From NCBI RefSeq assembly GCF_036924595.1, contig NZ_JAZHRV010000001.1, positions 5,146,001 through 5,210,000 of the forward strand: a DNA stretch of 64,000 nucleotides, in the 5' to 3' direction. Within the stretch, counting starts at the first letter, position 1, and the number at the start of each line of letters is the position of its first letter. A program made the position numbers and the translations under genes. The DNA is from Bradyrhizobium algeriense (GTDB lineage Bacteria; Pseudomonadota; Alphaproteobacteria; Rhizobiales; Xanthobacteraceae). Below, piece by piece: positions 25,509 to 34,132 of this stretch. The notes below the pieces were generated by a model that was not told the origin of the DNA, searched no databases, and saw nothing but the letters and a program-made list of their open reading frames with translations.

Positions 25509-25760
25509 ATGGTTGTTGCTGGCGGCGATTACGTCCATTTCGTGGTGGAGTACGGCGGCAAAATCGAAAAGTGCCGGGTAACGGAGACTGCCCTTCTGAA
25601 CAGAGAGCGTATGAGCAGAAGGGACGCAGGCCATGCACAACTCATCGCTATCTTTGTAAGGCACCGAGCCGAGATCGAACATCTCGCTCGCGCGAAGTTG
25701 CAGCGGGAGGGGCACTCTGACCGCGGTGTTGTAGTGACCACTGAGGATCTGAACCCTTGA
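25509..25760 (+). CDS. DUF1488-like hypothetical protein (83 aa)
   Basis: Starts MVVAGGDYVHFVVEYGGKIE. The rest reads VTETALLNRERMSRRDAGHA and RAEIEHLARAKLQRE, ending VVVTTEDL. The strand-helix-helix order and final T-x-x-D-L resemble DUF1488 proteins, which are short rhizobial proteins of unknown function. The N-end is shorter than usual, and the ribosome site is unclear. Confidence 0.55.
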   Translation: MVVAGGDYVHFVVEYGGKIEKCRVTETALLNRERMSRRDAGHAQLIAIFVRHRAEIEHLARAKLQREGHSDRGVVVTTEDLNP

Positions 25761-25996
25761 TGCAGGCTGGCTGTTCGACGCCAACTCTTGCGCAAGCGAC
25801 GACGTGGCCACTAGCTGTTGAGCGCCGTTCGTTTAGGTTATCCGATGAACCGGCTTCGTCCATTGCGGTTATTCCTGCCCCAGTCGATCCATGAGGCGAC
25901 GGTCAGCCCGTACGTCGCGCACTCGGCTTTGTTCTGACCCGTGGAGAAGTGTCGGCTACAAGCGGCGCGGGGAAATGAAACAGGAGAGTTCTGTCC

Positions 25997-26365
25997 ATGA
26001 TCGAGGGGATCAGCGCGGTCACACTGGGCACCCACGAAATGCCACGAGCTGTCCGGTTCTACGGCGCGCTGGGGTTTGAGGTCCTGCATGGCGGCGAAGG
26101 GTCGTCCCTCACCAGCTTTCGAGCAGGGGCGAGCTTTCTTAACCTCATCGCCCAGCCAGCCGAGCGGCGCTGGTCCTGGTGGGGGCGGGTAATCTTCTAC
26201 GTTGCCGATGTTGACGCACTTTACGACCGTGCGCTCGCAGCGGGATACCAGCCAGCTACCGTGCCCCGCGATGCCGAATGGGGTGAGCGCTTCTTCCACC
26301 TAATTGACCCCGACGGCCACGAACTCAGTTTCGCTCGGCCTTTGCTCCCGGTTTCCGTCCAATAG
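25997..26365 (+). CDS. VOC/glyoxalase-fold protein (122 aa)
   Basis: One vicinal-oxygen-chelate domain: MIEGISAVTLGTHEMPRAVR, FYGALGFEVLHGGE, VDALYDRALAAGYQPA and FFHLIDPDGHELSFARPL. The last block carries the usual metal-binding Glu; the N-terminal His position is replaced (TLGTHEM). Such single-domain proteins act as dioxygenases, lyases or antibiotic-binding proteins; the substrate cannot be told. GAGAG precedes the start. Confidence 0.8.
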   Translation: MIEGISAVTLGTHEMPRAVRFYGALGFEVLHGGEGSSLTSFRAGASFLNLIAQPAERRWSWWGRVIFYVADVDALYDRALAAGYQPATVPRDAEWGERFFHLIDPDGHELSFARPLLPVSVQ

Positions 26366-26447
26366 CAGCTCGAAGCGGCCTCCCATTCCAAGAAGCGCTG
26401 GGAGAGCGTATGGTGCTCCGATTATCCGCTGAACCTGGGAGGCAATC

Positions 26448-27143
26448 ATGCAATTCAGGACAACCGGACTACTGTTGCTCGGCGCGATGGCGCTTCCCGC
26501 CTCCGGGACCGCACAAATCACCCCCGCTCCACCGGCAATTACACGAACAGTGATCGCCGCAACCAAACTGCCGACCGTCACAGACGTGCCGCTCCATTTC
26601 AAAGCAGTGAGCGTCACTCTTCAGCCGGATGAGAAGAGCGGCGTTTTGGGAGCCAACGGCATCCTCTACCAGATGTCAGGATCGACCGAGGTCGCGCTCG
26701 ATGGCGAGGCCAAAATGCTCAACGCCGGAGAGGGGCTGTTCATCGCCGGCGGAAAGACCGCGGCGCTAACGGCGGGCAGCGGAGGGCCATCGACTTTCCT
26801 CCACTTCTTCCTCGCGCCCGCCGTGGACTTGGGTCGGCCTGCCGAGACGGCACCTGCCGCCGTGAGAGAATTGTATCGCACAGCGAATCCGATCCCCGAC
26901 CTGAAGCCAGGCGGTTATGATCTCAATCTCACGCGAGTCACATTTCCGGCGCGGATGCCCTCCAACCCTCCACACCATCGGTCAGGCGCGGCTCTATATT
27001 TTATCATCTCCGGCACCGGGGCCAACACGGTCGACGGTAAGACAGAAGCAAGGGGACCGGGTTCTTTGATCTATGAACCCTACGGCCTCGTGCACCAATG
27101 GGGAAACCCAGGCGACGAGCCGTTGATATTCTTGGCCTTCTAG
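26448..27143 (+). CDS. Exported bicupin protein (231 aa)
   Basis: Signal peptide MQFRTTGLLLLGAMALPASG, cleaved near GTAQI. Two cupin barrels follow: the first with ILYQMSGSTEVALDGEAKML, the second with HHRSGAALYFIISGTGANTV and LVHQWGNPGDEPLIFLAF. HH...(x)n...H in the second barrel could bind a metal; the first lacks His. GGGAGG precedes the ATG. It is a separate unit after the VOC gene. Periplasmic role unknown. Confidence 0.8.
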   Translation: MQFRTTGLLLLGAMALPASGTAQITPAPPAITRTVIAATKLPTVTDVPLHFKAVSVTLQPDEKSGVLGANGILYQMSGSTEVALDGEAKMLNAGEGLFIAGGKTAALTAGSGGPSTFLHFFLAPAVDLGRPAETAPAAVRELYRTANPIPDLKPGGYDLNLTRVTFPARMPSNPPHHRSGAALYFIISGTGANTVDGKTEARGPGSLIYEPYGLVHQWGNPGDEPLIFLAF

Positions 27144-27197
27144 CTACCGACGGGCGGCCAACAGTGTCATGCCCGCATTCCACTCCTGGAGGGCGCG

Positions 27198-27530
27198 ATG
27201 GACGACGACAAGGATAAAAACGTAATCGAGAAGTTGGTCGATAAGATCAACGACGCCGTCGAAAACATAACAACCACGGTATCGGACGCCGTGCAACATG
27301 CAATGGAGCCAGACCCCGTGAAGCCGGGCGAACAACCCGTTACCTATATGCCGATGGCCGGTGACGGTTTACTAGCCGACCCTATGATGCCGCCATTTGT
27401 GGTAATTCCTCGTCGAAAGAAATCAACTTCGAAGAACGCGCCAAAAGAGTCTGGTAAGAACGCGGCTAAGAAAACCGTCAAGAAGTCAGCAACGACCGCT
27501 AAGAAGGTTGCAAAGAAAACGAAGCGATGA
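27198..27530 (+). CDS. Lys/Ala-rich protein with histone H1-like tail (110 aa)
   Basis: N-terminal amphipathic helix MDDDKDKNVIEKLVDKINDA. The middle is Pro-rich (VVIPRRKK). The tail of about 35 residues has repeated KK-A/S/T units (NAAKKTVKKSATTAKKVAKK), like bacterial histone H1-type tails that bind DNA. Lys repeats of this kind are frequent in Bradyrhizobium small proteins. GAGG precedes the ATG. The basic gene at 27544 follows by 13 bases, and probably shares the mRNA. Confidence 0.75.
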   Translation: MDDDKDKNVIEKLVDKINDAVENITTTVSDAVQHAMEPDPVKPGEQPVTYMPMAGDGLLADPMMPPFVVIPRRKKSTSKNAPKESGKNAAKKTVKKSATTAKKVAKKTKR

Positions 27531-27543
27531 AGTCGAGGCGAAA

Positions 27544-27681
27544 GTGAACTCGACTCTCAAAGTTTGGACGCCGGGAACACGGACTTTGATCGATAAGATT
27601 AAGGCCGATCTCAAGAAGCGTGCGGAGAAGAAGGCCAAACGAATGCTCCTGAAGGAGCCCAAATGGCAGGCGAAACGTTAA
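27544..27681 (+). CDS. Small basic protein (45 aa)
   Basis: VNSTLKVWTPGTRTLIDKIK, then ADLKKRAEKKAKRMLLKEPK. GTG start with GAGGCGAAA before it, 13 bases after the preceding Lys-rich gene. Too short for common gene callers, but the composition matches its neighbour, and both may bind nucleic acid (inference). Confidence 0.5.
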   Translation: MNSTLKVWTPGTRTLIDKIKADLKKRAEKKAKRMLLKEPKWQAKR

Positions 27682-27785
27682 GGGTTAATCGATCACCTCG
27701 TCGGAAGCGCTGCGTTCTTTGAACAGCGTTCTCAGCAAGCGTTATCCGACCGAAATACCGACGGCTTTGCGCGGGGGAAGATCCG

Positions 27786-28604
27786 ATGGAGTCGAGCAGT
27801 GCAGATTTTTCGACGATACTAAACCGCATTCTTGATACGGCGGCGGACAACCTCAGGATCGCAAAGATTCTGGTTCAGATGGGCCTCGATCCCAACAGCA
27901 TCACCTACGACGCACTATTCAATCGGCTGCTGGAAATTGTGCTAGCCAACATTACGCTTGCCAACATGTTCGCTCTGGTTGGCGCCGTCTTTCTTGTCGC
28001 TACCTTGCTGATGCATACAATGGTGCCGCTGCGCGTCGCGAACATGGCCGGCTGTACATTCTTCGTCGCCTTTGGCGCGCTTTCAGGAAACGTCGCGACT
28101 TTTATCTTGTATCTGCTGTTGCTGCCTATCAATGCAATTCGCCTCCGTCAAATGCTCAATCTGATCAAGAGGGCACGTATCGCGACGGAGGGCGATACCT
28201 CATTGGAATGGCTCAAACCTTTCATGACCGAGCGCAAATATCGCCGGGGCGATAAATTGTTCAAGAAGGATGATGCGGCCACCGAAATGTTCTTGACGGT
28301 CACAGGAAAGTTTTTGGTCAGGGAAATCGACGTCGAACTTCCGCCGGGACGACTGATGGGCGAGCTTGGTTTCCTTACTCCCAATAAACGGCGAACCGCG
28401 ACCGTCGAATGCATTGAAGACGGGCAGGTGATGACTATAACTTATGATAGGCTGCTCGAGATCTACTTTCAAAATCCGCAATTCGGTTACTACTTTCTCG
28501 TGCTGACCAGCCAGCGCCTGCTGGAGAACATCTCGCGGCTAGAAGGAATTATCGCACAAGAAAAAGCCGCGCGGCAGACTCCAGCCACGGATGATATAGC
28601 TTAA
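27786..28604 (+). CDS. Membrane protein with cyclic-nucleotide-binding domain (272 aa)
   Basis: Three hydrophobic helices between about residues 45 and 125 (VLANITLANMFALVGAVFLV, NMAGCTFFVAFGALSG, FILYLLLLPINAIRL) precede a CNB/CRP-like barrel from about 140 to 245 (FMTERKYRRGDKLFKKDDAA, LPPGRLMGELGFLTPNKRRT, TVECIEDGQVMTITYDRLLE). GELGFLTPNKRRTATV corresponds to the phosphate-binding cassette (G-E-x...R-x-A). The layout of three helices plus a cytosolic cNMP domain recalls Popeye-domain proteins. The output is unknown. GGGGGAAG precedes the ATG. Confidence 0.8.
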   Translation: MESSSADFSTILNRILDTAADNLRIAKILVQMGLDPNSITYDALFNRLLEIVLANITLANMFALVGAVFLVATLLMHTMVPLRVANMAGCTFFVAFGALSGNVATFILYLLLLPINAIRLRQMLNLIKRARIATEGDTSLEWLKPFMTERKYRRGDKLFKKDDAATEMFLTVTGKFLVREIDVELPPGRLMGELGFLTPNKRRTATVECIEDGQVMTITYDRLLEIYFQNPQFGYYFLVLTSQRLLENISRLEGIIAQEKAARQTPATDDIA

Positions 28605-28683
28605 CCGTTGGCTCTTGATGTCCGCACTTTGGGTAACAGGACGTCCCCACGCAGTGCGGGTCTCGCGACGCAACGATATCCGG

Positions 28684-28795
28684 TGGGTCATTCGCGGCGA
28701 TTTGCCGGTGCACTGACCACTTCCGATCTACCCCGATAAGCAGACATTCGCAGGGTGCGTCGGCATGTCTCAAAGGTGCCAATAGGCGACATGCT
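28684..28795. repeat. Dispersed repeat, copy
   Basis: GGGTCATTCGCG ... CCACTTCCGATCTACCCCG ATAAGCAGACATTC ... CGGCATGTCTCAAAGGTGCC AATAGGCGAC. The same order of blocks recurs at 29698, 30507, 31456, 37496 and 38953, and more loosely at 36081. Confidence 0.8.
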
Positions 28796-28958
28796 TGCAA
28801 AGGCACGGATCCGGGCTAATGCGCAATGGTCGTTCGTTTGTGTCCGCAAGAGGCCGTCGGCGGTGAACCTTTCGCGGGCGGCCCGCGACAAACAAGCCGC
28901 CGTCGTCGCGACGGCGGCGCATGCCGCGCCGATCGCGCGACGCCAATTGAGGTTTCCC

Positions 28959-29663
28959 ATGCCGATCGTGCGAATCCTCCTGGTCCTTCTCGCGCTCGCT
29001 TCGCCGCTGTCGATGGCGGGAGGCGCTGTTGCGGGGCCGTTTGAGGATGCGCAGGCGGCGCATAGCAGACGCGACTACGCAACCGCGCTACGGCTCTGGC
29101 GTCCGCTGGCCGACCAAGGCAATGCCGAGGCGCAGTACGCACTCGGGTTCATGTACGACGGCGGCCAAGGTGTGCCGAAAAATTACGCTAGGGCTGCAAA
29201 GTGGTGGCGCCTCGCAGCCGATCAAGGCCATACCTTCGCCCAGTACAACCTGGGGACCTTGTACGACAACGGCAATGGGGTGCCTCAGAACAAAGCTGAA
29301 GCATTGAAGTGGTATCACCTTGCCGCCGAGCGCGGTAACGATGGTGCGCAGTTCAACGTCGGGGTCCTGCATTTCGCGGGCGTGGCCGTGTCCGAGAACC
29401 GGATCGAGGCTGCGAAGTGGTTTCGCCGCGCTGCAGACCAAGGTCATATTGGAGCGCAGGTATATCTTGGCCTCTGTTACGCTACGGGACTAGGCGTGCC
29501 GCAAGACAATATTCAAGCATACATGTGGCTCAGTTTGGCGGCTGCGCGAAGTGACCAAGATGCGATCAGCAATCGAAATCGCGTCGCGCAGCAGATGACC
29601 CCGGCACAGATCGCCGAAGCGCAGAAGCTGGCGGTTGAGTGGAAGTCGAAACCGGAACGGTAG
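28959..29663 (+). CDS. Exported Sel1-repeat protein (234 aa)
   Basis: Signal peptide MPIVRILLVLLALASPLSMA..., then four Sel1 (TPR-like) repeats of 36 residues from about residue 40 (A-x-AQYALGFMYDGGQGVPKN, AQYNLGTLYDNGNGVPQN, AQFNVGVLHFAGVAVSEN, AQVYLGLCYATGLGVPQD) and a short C-terminal tail. Such proteins are periplasmic adaptors. The start at 28959 is chosen because the signal peptide begins there; the upstream in-frame extension to 28755 overlaps a dispersed repeat. Confidence 0.85.
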   Translation: MPIVRILLVLLALASPLSMAGGAVAGPFEDAQAAHSRRDYATALRLWRPLADQGNAEAQYALGFMYDGGQGVPKNYARAAKWWRLAADQGHTFAQYNLGTLYDNGNGVPQNKAEALKWYHLAAERGNDGAQFNVGVLHFAGVAVSENRIEAAKWFRRAADQGHIGAQVYLGLCYATGLGVPQDNIQAYMWLSLAAARSDQDAISNRNRVAQQMTPAQIAEAQKLAVEWKSKPER

Positions 29664-29697
29664 TATTCCCGTGCGTCGCGGAAGCAATGTCTGCTGT

Positions 29698-29803
29698 GGG
29701 TCAATCGCGTCGTTCCGACGGGGCGTCAATCACTTTCGGTCTACCCCGATAAGCAGACGTTTTCTGATCCCGTCGGCATGTCTCAGAGGTGCCAATAGGC
29801 GAC
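29698..29803. repeat. Dispersed repeat, copy
   Basis: GGGTCAATCGCGTC ... TTTCGGTCTACCCCG ATAAGCAGACG ... CGGCATGTCTCAGAGGTGCC AATAGGCGAC. Confidence 0.8.
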
Positions 29804-29815
29804 AAGCGAAATGAA

Positions 29816-29841
29816 AGAGGCCGCCAACTAAGGCGGCCTCT
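29816..29841 (-). terminator. Hairpin terminator
   Basis: AGAGGCCGCC / GGCGGCCTCT with a short loop, followed by TTTCATTT when read on the minus strand, 24 bases after the stop of the gene at 29865. Possibly bidirectional. Confidence 0.7.
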
Positions 29842-29864
29842 GTTTATTCCTTGATGTGAGTTGG

Positions 29865-30272
29865 TCAGTTCTTGAAACCTTGATTGCTGCACCACCACCA
29901 GGCATCGCTAGGTCTATTACCACCTTTCGTGACCATTTCGGTGCATTCGATGTAGTTGCGGGCAAGAGGCTTTGTACACTGAACCGGCGACACAGTGGGC
30001 CATGTCGTGGTCGAGCAATTGCCGGTCGTGCTGGCGAGAGTAACGCGGCCGTATACTGGTGCATCGCTCGCGGATGCAACCGTCCGACGCGACACGGTTC
30101 TGTGGGCAACCGACCGAGGCCCCGGTTTCTGTGGTCTGGCTAATTGCTTGGGCGCTCCGATCACGACGCTAGGAAGCGAGGTGACGCCGCCCGAGGGTGG
30201 TTCAGTTTGTGACATTGCTGTGCCGCTTAGGCCGCACACAAGACCTGCAACGAAGAGTGACGAAAACCTCAT
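29865..30272 (-). CDS. Exported hypothetical protein with Cys pairs (135 aa)
   Basis: Signal peptide of about 21 residues (MRFSSLFVAGLVCGLSGTAM S). The mature part has a Pro/Arg-rich linker (QLARPQKPGPRS). The C-terminal domain has four Cys (GNCSTT, VQCTKPL, IECTEM, WWWCSNQGF) that could make two disulfides. AGGACGGG before the start is a possible ribosome site. Followed by a good terminator. Periplasmic, role unknown. Confidence 0.75.
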   Translation of the reverse strand: MRFSSLFVAGLVCGLSGTAMSQTEPPSGGVTSLPSVVIGAPKQLARPQKPGPRSVAHRTVSRRTVASASDAPVYGRVTLASTTGNCSTTTWPTVSPVQCTKPLARNYIECTEMVTKGGNRPSDAWWWCSNQGFKN

Positions 30273-30506
30273 AGACCCGTCCTCCCAAATGCCCGGACGG
30301 CTGTTTACGTCCCGGAGCGGAGGATATCACGTTTACGACCGATTTGATTGTGTTTCGCCCTGAGAACGATTTCAAATTGGGCCACTGCAAATTTCAAACT
30401 CGGCCACTGAGGATCGAAACCGGGAGCACTGGCCGCGCGCGAGCGAACAGATTGACAGCCGTACAGTCCTCTTTCCCGCGCTCAACAATGAACGAATGTC
30501 CGTTAA

Positions 30507-30602
30507 GGGTCATTCGCGTCGGTTGACCGGACCACGGCGACTTCCGGTCTATCCCGGTGAACGGACATTCTCAGACTAGGCGGGCATGTCTCAAAAGTGC
30601 CA
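30507..30602. repeat. Dispersed repeat, copy (left flank of module copy 2)
   Basis: GGGTCATTCGCGTC ... ACTTCCGGTCTATCCCG GTGAACGGACATTC ... GGCATGTCTCAAAAGTGCC. The module copy begins within its last bases. Confidence 0.8.
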
Positions 30603-30919
30603 GAACCGGACTCACGCACTGCAGCAATTGACAGTTTATTCGATCACCTCGTCGGCTCGGTAAATAGCATTTTCGACGGCGCCAGCGATAAATTGCGAGT
30701 TGTGCCTGCAAATAAAGGACTTCTCGCATTCAGTGTCGAGAACGCCTTACAGAATGGCCATAATTTGAAATGGTACATTCGAGGGGGTCGGGGATGTCCC
30801 ACCTGGTCTGGTAAATCGTGATCCCCCGTGATCATCTATTGCCTTCTTTTGGGCACGTATGGGGAGGAGCGTGACGGCCCTCGTAACGGGCCAGCGGCCA
30901 CCGCAGGGGTGCGGGTGCA

Positions 30920-31045
30920 ATGACGCATCGATCCCACGAGATCCCGCAGGACGACCTCAACCTCGTCCGCGTTATCTCAGCTTGCACATTAGGCCTGTGG
31001 GCATTCGCAGCAGGTTTGCTGATTGGCGTCTTTCTGTTTTCGTGA
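30920..31045 (+). CDS. Small membrane protein (41 aa), module copy 2
   Basis: MTHRSHEIPQDDLNLVRVIS plus one transmembrane helix. It differs from the copy at 2594 by one lost codon and a few substitutions, mostly conservative. Confidence 0.55.
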   Translation: MTHRSHEIPQDDLNLVRVISACTLGLWAFAAGLLIGVFLFS

Positions 31046-31141
31046 TCGAAGGCGCTGCCACATACGCGGCCGCCATAAATTTTTTCCGCGCCCAGCCGCC
31101 GCGCGATGCACGATGCCCGGGGGTCGCGGCGGTGCCGTAGG

Positions 31142-31300
31142 CTATCGGATCAGCAATGCCGCGAAGGCGCAGGCGAGGCCGATCAACATGATGCCCGAAG
31201 CTATTACTACGACCAGATCGATTGACCAGGGACGCCCGCGTCCACCGATCAGGTCGAGATGCCAGGAGCGGCTTTCGTCCCGGTATGTGTGAAGGTGCAC
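31142..31300 (-). CDS. Small membrane protein (52 aa), module copy 2
   Basis: HLHTYRDESRSWHLDLIGG plus a C-terminal helix. The start codon is GTG here, behind the same GAGGAGG site that serves ATG in copy 1. An upstream ATG at 31342 exists but lacks a ribosome site. Confidence 0.55.
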   Translation of the reverse strand: MHLHTYRDESRSWHLDLIGGRGRPWSIDLVVVIASGIMLIGLACAFAALLIR

Positions 31301-31455
31301 GGCAGTAGCCCTCCTCGTAAGCATTGGGGGACCCTCATTCAATCGGCAATTGCCAAAACAGTTCCTTGGCCGGCTTCCGATCGCGGCTTCGCCTAGAAGG
31401 CCACGAGACGCGGCGGCCTATTGCTCTTGACCGGGATTCCCCACCTACCCGTTGC

Positions 31456-31560
31456 GGGTCAATCGCGTCATTTTGGCTCTCGGCCGGCTATTTCCGCTCT
31501 TCCCCTGTAAGCGGACCCCGTAATGGCCGGTCGTAATGTCTCAAGGTGCGAGGAGGAGAC
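31456..31560. repeat. Dispersed repeat, copy (right flank of module copy 2)
   Basis: GGGTCAATCGCGTCATTTTG GCTCTCGGCCGGCTATTTCC, then TAAGCGGACCC and GGTCGTAATGTCTCAAGGTG. It belongs to the same sub-type as the copies at 37496 and 38953 (GCTCTCGGCCGGCTA). Confidence 0.75.
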
Positions 31561-31591
31561 ATTCCGATCGGATAATCCCCATTCTGCTCGA

Positions 31592-32155
31592 TCAGGACTT
31601 CCCCTTGAATTTAAAGGATCCGAAGAATTTATCTTTCTTTTCCGCCACCACGTCGCGATACGCGTTGGGGTATTCAATCGTTAGTATGTAGAGCGTACCT
31701 TTCATCCTGATGTAGCGGAAATGCGCAGTCGTTGCCGAGTTGGCGACTGAGAAGAACAGATTATCGACGTCATCCTTGGTATTGCGGATTTCATCATACA
31801 CTTTGTTAGCCGGCTTGGATGAGAAAGATTTGGGGATCGCCGCGAGGTCGACAGGCGTCTTTGCAGTTACCGGCAGTTCAACCGCTGTAAACTTGATTCC
31901 CTCAGAACTCTTGCCGCCGACGACATGGCTCACTTCGCCCGTGCCCGGGTCGCGAGTCGTGAAATCATTGAAGGGAATTGGCAGGAGGATCGAGAACAAG
32001 CCCTTGGTCGAAACAGCCGGATACCATCCCGAGCCATCGTCTACGTTAACGCCGACACGATGCATTTCAAGTTTCGGTTCTGCAGTCGCGGATGTAGAGA
32101 CTATGAGCGCCAGCCAAAGGACACTCGCGAGCAGCCGCAGAATTGAGATGGGCAT
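31592..32155 (-). CDS. Exported hypothetical protein (187 aa)
   Basis: Signal peptide MPISILRLLASVLWLALIVS..., cleaved near TATAE. The mature domain reads as beta-rich: GWYPAVSTKGLFSILLPIPF, then DFTTRDPGTGEVSHVVGGKS and LYILTIEYPNAYRD, ending in FFGSFKFKGKS. This resembles the PsbP/MOG1-like fold of periplasmic proteins (weak inference). AGGAGA sits 6 bases before the ATG at 32155, so the upstream extension to 32377 is not used. Confidence 0.75.
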   Translation of the reverse strand: MPISILRLLASVLWLALIVSTSATAEPKLEMHRVGVNVDDGSGWYPAVSTKGLFSILLPIPFNDFTTRDPGTGEVSHVVGGKSSEGIKFTAVELPVTAKTPVDLAAIPKSFSSKPANKVYDEIRNTKDDVDNLFFSVANSATTAHFRYIRMKGTLYILTIEYPNAYRDVVAEKKDKFFGSFKFKGKS

Positions 32156-32582
32156 GGATGCTCTCCTGACGTTGCAGTCGGCAGGGGATGTCCGTTGTTT
32201 GTTGAAAGAAAGGCATGGTGGCGCCGCCGGCGGCTGGCGCGGCGCGTCTGTGGTTCTGGTGCAACAACTAGCCCTCGCGAATTTAGTCTTGAAAGAGCTT
32301 TGGCCGCTGAGCGCGCACCGTCGCGACAACAGAGTCCGGAATGGGTCTTGGCCGTGTGAAAACGCAGCGCCGAGCAAATTGCGGAGAAAAGTATTTCTTT
32401 GGAAGCTCGCTCTAGGAGCGTGAAGAGCATGCTGAACTTCGGCGCCGTGGCATCTCAGAAGCAGATTCTCCGCCCTTCCCGGGATTTCACGTTTTCACAC
32501 AGCCAGGGTCAAAAGGCGACATCTGCTCATTACCGGCTTAGGTCAGCTTTACACTTAGCAACGGACATAAGAACGAAGGTTG
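32156..32582. other. Gene-poor stretch
   Basis: No supported gene. Part of it (32430-32570) has the look of dispersed intergenic repeats (CAAAAGGCGACATCTGCTC), but I see no second copy in the window. Confidence 0.35.
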
Positions 32583-33488
32583 TCAGGTGCGCCCCGTTCC
32601 CTTGGTCAGTCCTTTGAACGAACTGGCACGTAGCAAGCCTTCCGACGTGATGTCCCGGTATTCAACGTCGGCAAAGAACTTCGGCTCCACCCACGTCGCC
32701 TTCGGCTTCCTGATGGCTCTGGTTAACTTTGACTTGGGGCTAACCACCGTATCGAGCTGCTTTCTTATCTGGCTAGAGACAGTGCGAGACCAGCCCGTAC
32801 CAACCTTGCCCATGTAGACAAGGTCTTTGCCTTCCTGCTTGCCAAGGTACAGCGCGGCGACGCCGCTTGGGTCTTTGACAAATCCGACGACCGGAAACTT
32901 GCCCTTCTGCACGGCTTTGATTTTCAGCCATGCTTCATTTCGCTCCGATCGGTACGGCGCGTCTGCCCGCTTCGAAATGATGCCCTCCCAGTTCAACTTG
33001 ACGGCATGCTCGAACAACTTCTGCCCGTCGCCGACGAGATGCTCGGAGAACAGCACCGGCAGTTCGATGTCGTTTTCGCCGAGCAAGTCTAACAGGAGCT
33101 GCTTGCGTTCGATCTGCGGTCGCCTCCGAAGGTCTCCGTCGCGCCAGAGGAGGTCGAATGCATAAAAAACCAGTCGATCCTGTCTGCCCGCGGCTAGCTC
33201 TGCCTGCAGTTCCGAGAAGTTCGTGCGACCCTCATGGACGACGACCACCTCACCATCGACGATGGCTTGACCCGGAATATCGAAGGCGCCAGCAATGACA
33301 GAGAACCGTTTGGTCCAGTCCAGCCCGGTGCGGGTGTATACCTTCTTCCGTCCGCTATTTACGTGAACCTGCACGCGGTAGCCGTCAAACTTGATTTCAT
33401 GGAGCCACTGGTCGCCCTTCGGCGCCTTCGACCTCAGCGTCGCAAGCTGGGGCTGAAGCCCGGCATCTGAATACGATTTGGCAATAAC
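32583..33488 (-). pseudogene. LigD-type ATP-dependent DNA ligase domain, 5'-truncated
   Basis: An unbroken 301-codon frame covers most of the ligase catalytic core: GDQWLHEIKFDGYRVQVHVN (KxDG motif I), IVDGEVVVVHEG, NWEGIISKRADAPYRSERNE (motif IV), AWLKIKA (motif V), then the OB-fold part ending TWVEPKFFADVEYRD and SFKGL. No start codon lies before the core: a TGA stands just upstream, and the first ATG is internal, after KxDG. The polymerase and nuclease domains of LigD are absent. If a non-standard start were used it might be active, but decay is more likely. Confidence 0.7.
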
Positions 33489-33497
33489 TCAACTCAC

Positions 33498-33522
33498 AAA
33501 AAAGCCCGCCGGGAAAGCGGGC
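33498..33522 (-). terminator. Rho-independent terminator
   Basis: Minus strand: GCCCGC, 7-base loop, GCGGGC, then TTTTTT. It ends the three-gene minus-strand unit at 33555-34123. Confidence 0.75.
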
Positions 33523-33554
33523 ATTCTTGCGCAGTTCTCAGAAATCTCGAACAA

Positions 33555-33777
33555 TCAGGGGACGTGATCGTTCCTGCCGCTACCAATGCTGTATGGCTTG
33601 CTGAGGAAATAGTCCCGGTTGCCCAGCGCCTTTTCAGCGTATTGATCGATCGCCACTGTGATCGCTTGGTTGGTAGCAGTAGCTCTCTCGCGTTGCCCGC
33701 TGCCGCACTTCGGCAAGCGCGGTGATCCATGGCGAGTTGTCGGCCTTCTCGTCGTACCATTTCAGGGGCTCTGTCAT
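33555..33777 (-). pseudogene. Hypothetical rhizobial protein with a frameshift
   Basis: MTEPLKWYDEKADNSPWITA, LAEVRQRATRE, then one base out of frame ATATNQAITVAIDQYAEKAL and GNRDYFLSKPYSIGSG before the stop. The total length (223 bases, not a multiple of three) agrees with a single extra base. Its ATG overlaps the stop of the gene at 33777 (ATGA). Last member of a three-gene unit. Confidence 0.65.
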
Positions 33778-34007
33778 CACCAGCTCCGGCCGCCAAGCAC
33801 GCGCCCTTTCGTTGGGCCGTCCTCCTCCCTCTTGAGCCGGTCCCGCCCGTCACAAAGGCCGTCGATCTTCGCCAGCATTCTTTGCAGCAAGAGTTCAGCC
33901 GCTGCAGTCGATATGCCAGCGCGCTGAAGCTGGAGAATTTCCTTACGCTGTCTTCCGACTTGGACGCGCATGTGCTCGATTTCGGAACGGACGCGATCTA
34001 GGCCCAT
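33777..34007 (-). CDS. Hypothetical coiled-coil protein (76 aa)
   Basis: MGLDRVRSEIEHMRVQVGRQ, RKEILQLQRAGISTAAAELL and KIDGLCDGRDRLKREE: helical, charged, probably coiled coil. Its ATG lies inside the end of the upstream gene (33998), and its stop overlaps the next start, so the three are translationally linked. The same gene trio is common in Bradyrhizobium; function unknown. Confidence 0.75.
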   Translation of the reverse strand: MGLDRVRSEIEHMRVQVGRQRKEILQLQRAGISTAAAELLLQRMLAKIDGLCDGRDRLKREEDGPTKGRVLGGRSW

Positions 34008-34123
34008 AGCGCTCCCCCAATACTCCTCTGGATCGTTCGAATGAGCCCCTCGGCACGGCGTCCGAGCTGGCCGTAAAGGCGCAGCCGCCTGAACAGGATC
34101 TCGATTTCACGGGCGCTTTTCAT
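33998..34123 (-). CDS. Small basic helical protein (41 aa)
   Basis: MKSAREIEILFRRLRLYGQL, then GRRAEGLIRTIQRS. First gene of the three-gene unit. The start at 34123 is chosen because a possible LexA-type site and promoter lie immediately upstream; the longer frame to 34180 would cross them. Confidence 0.65.
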   Translation of the reverse strand: MKSAREIEILFRRLRLYGQLGRRAEGLIRTIQRSIGGALWA

Positions 34124-34132
34124 TTCACTATA

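Larger units (their letters stand above)
30596..31463. repeat. Duplicated module, copy 2 (about 868 bp)
   Basis: Same orientation and content as 2255-3139. It is flanked on the left by a dispersed repeat ending at 30602 and on the right by one starting at 31456, both in the same orientation. Confidence 0.85.

Noticed and set aside
28684..31560. CRISPR array
   Set aside because: The dispersed repeats are about 100 bp, unevenly spaced by hundreds to thousands of bases, and diverged; there are no cas genes.
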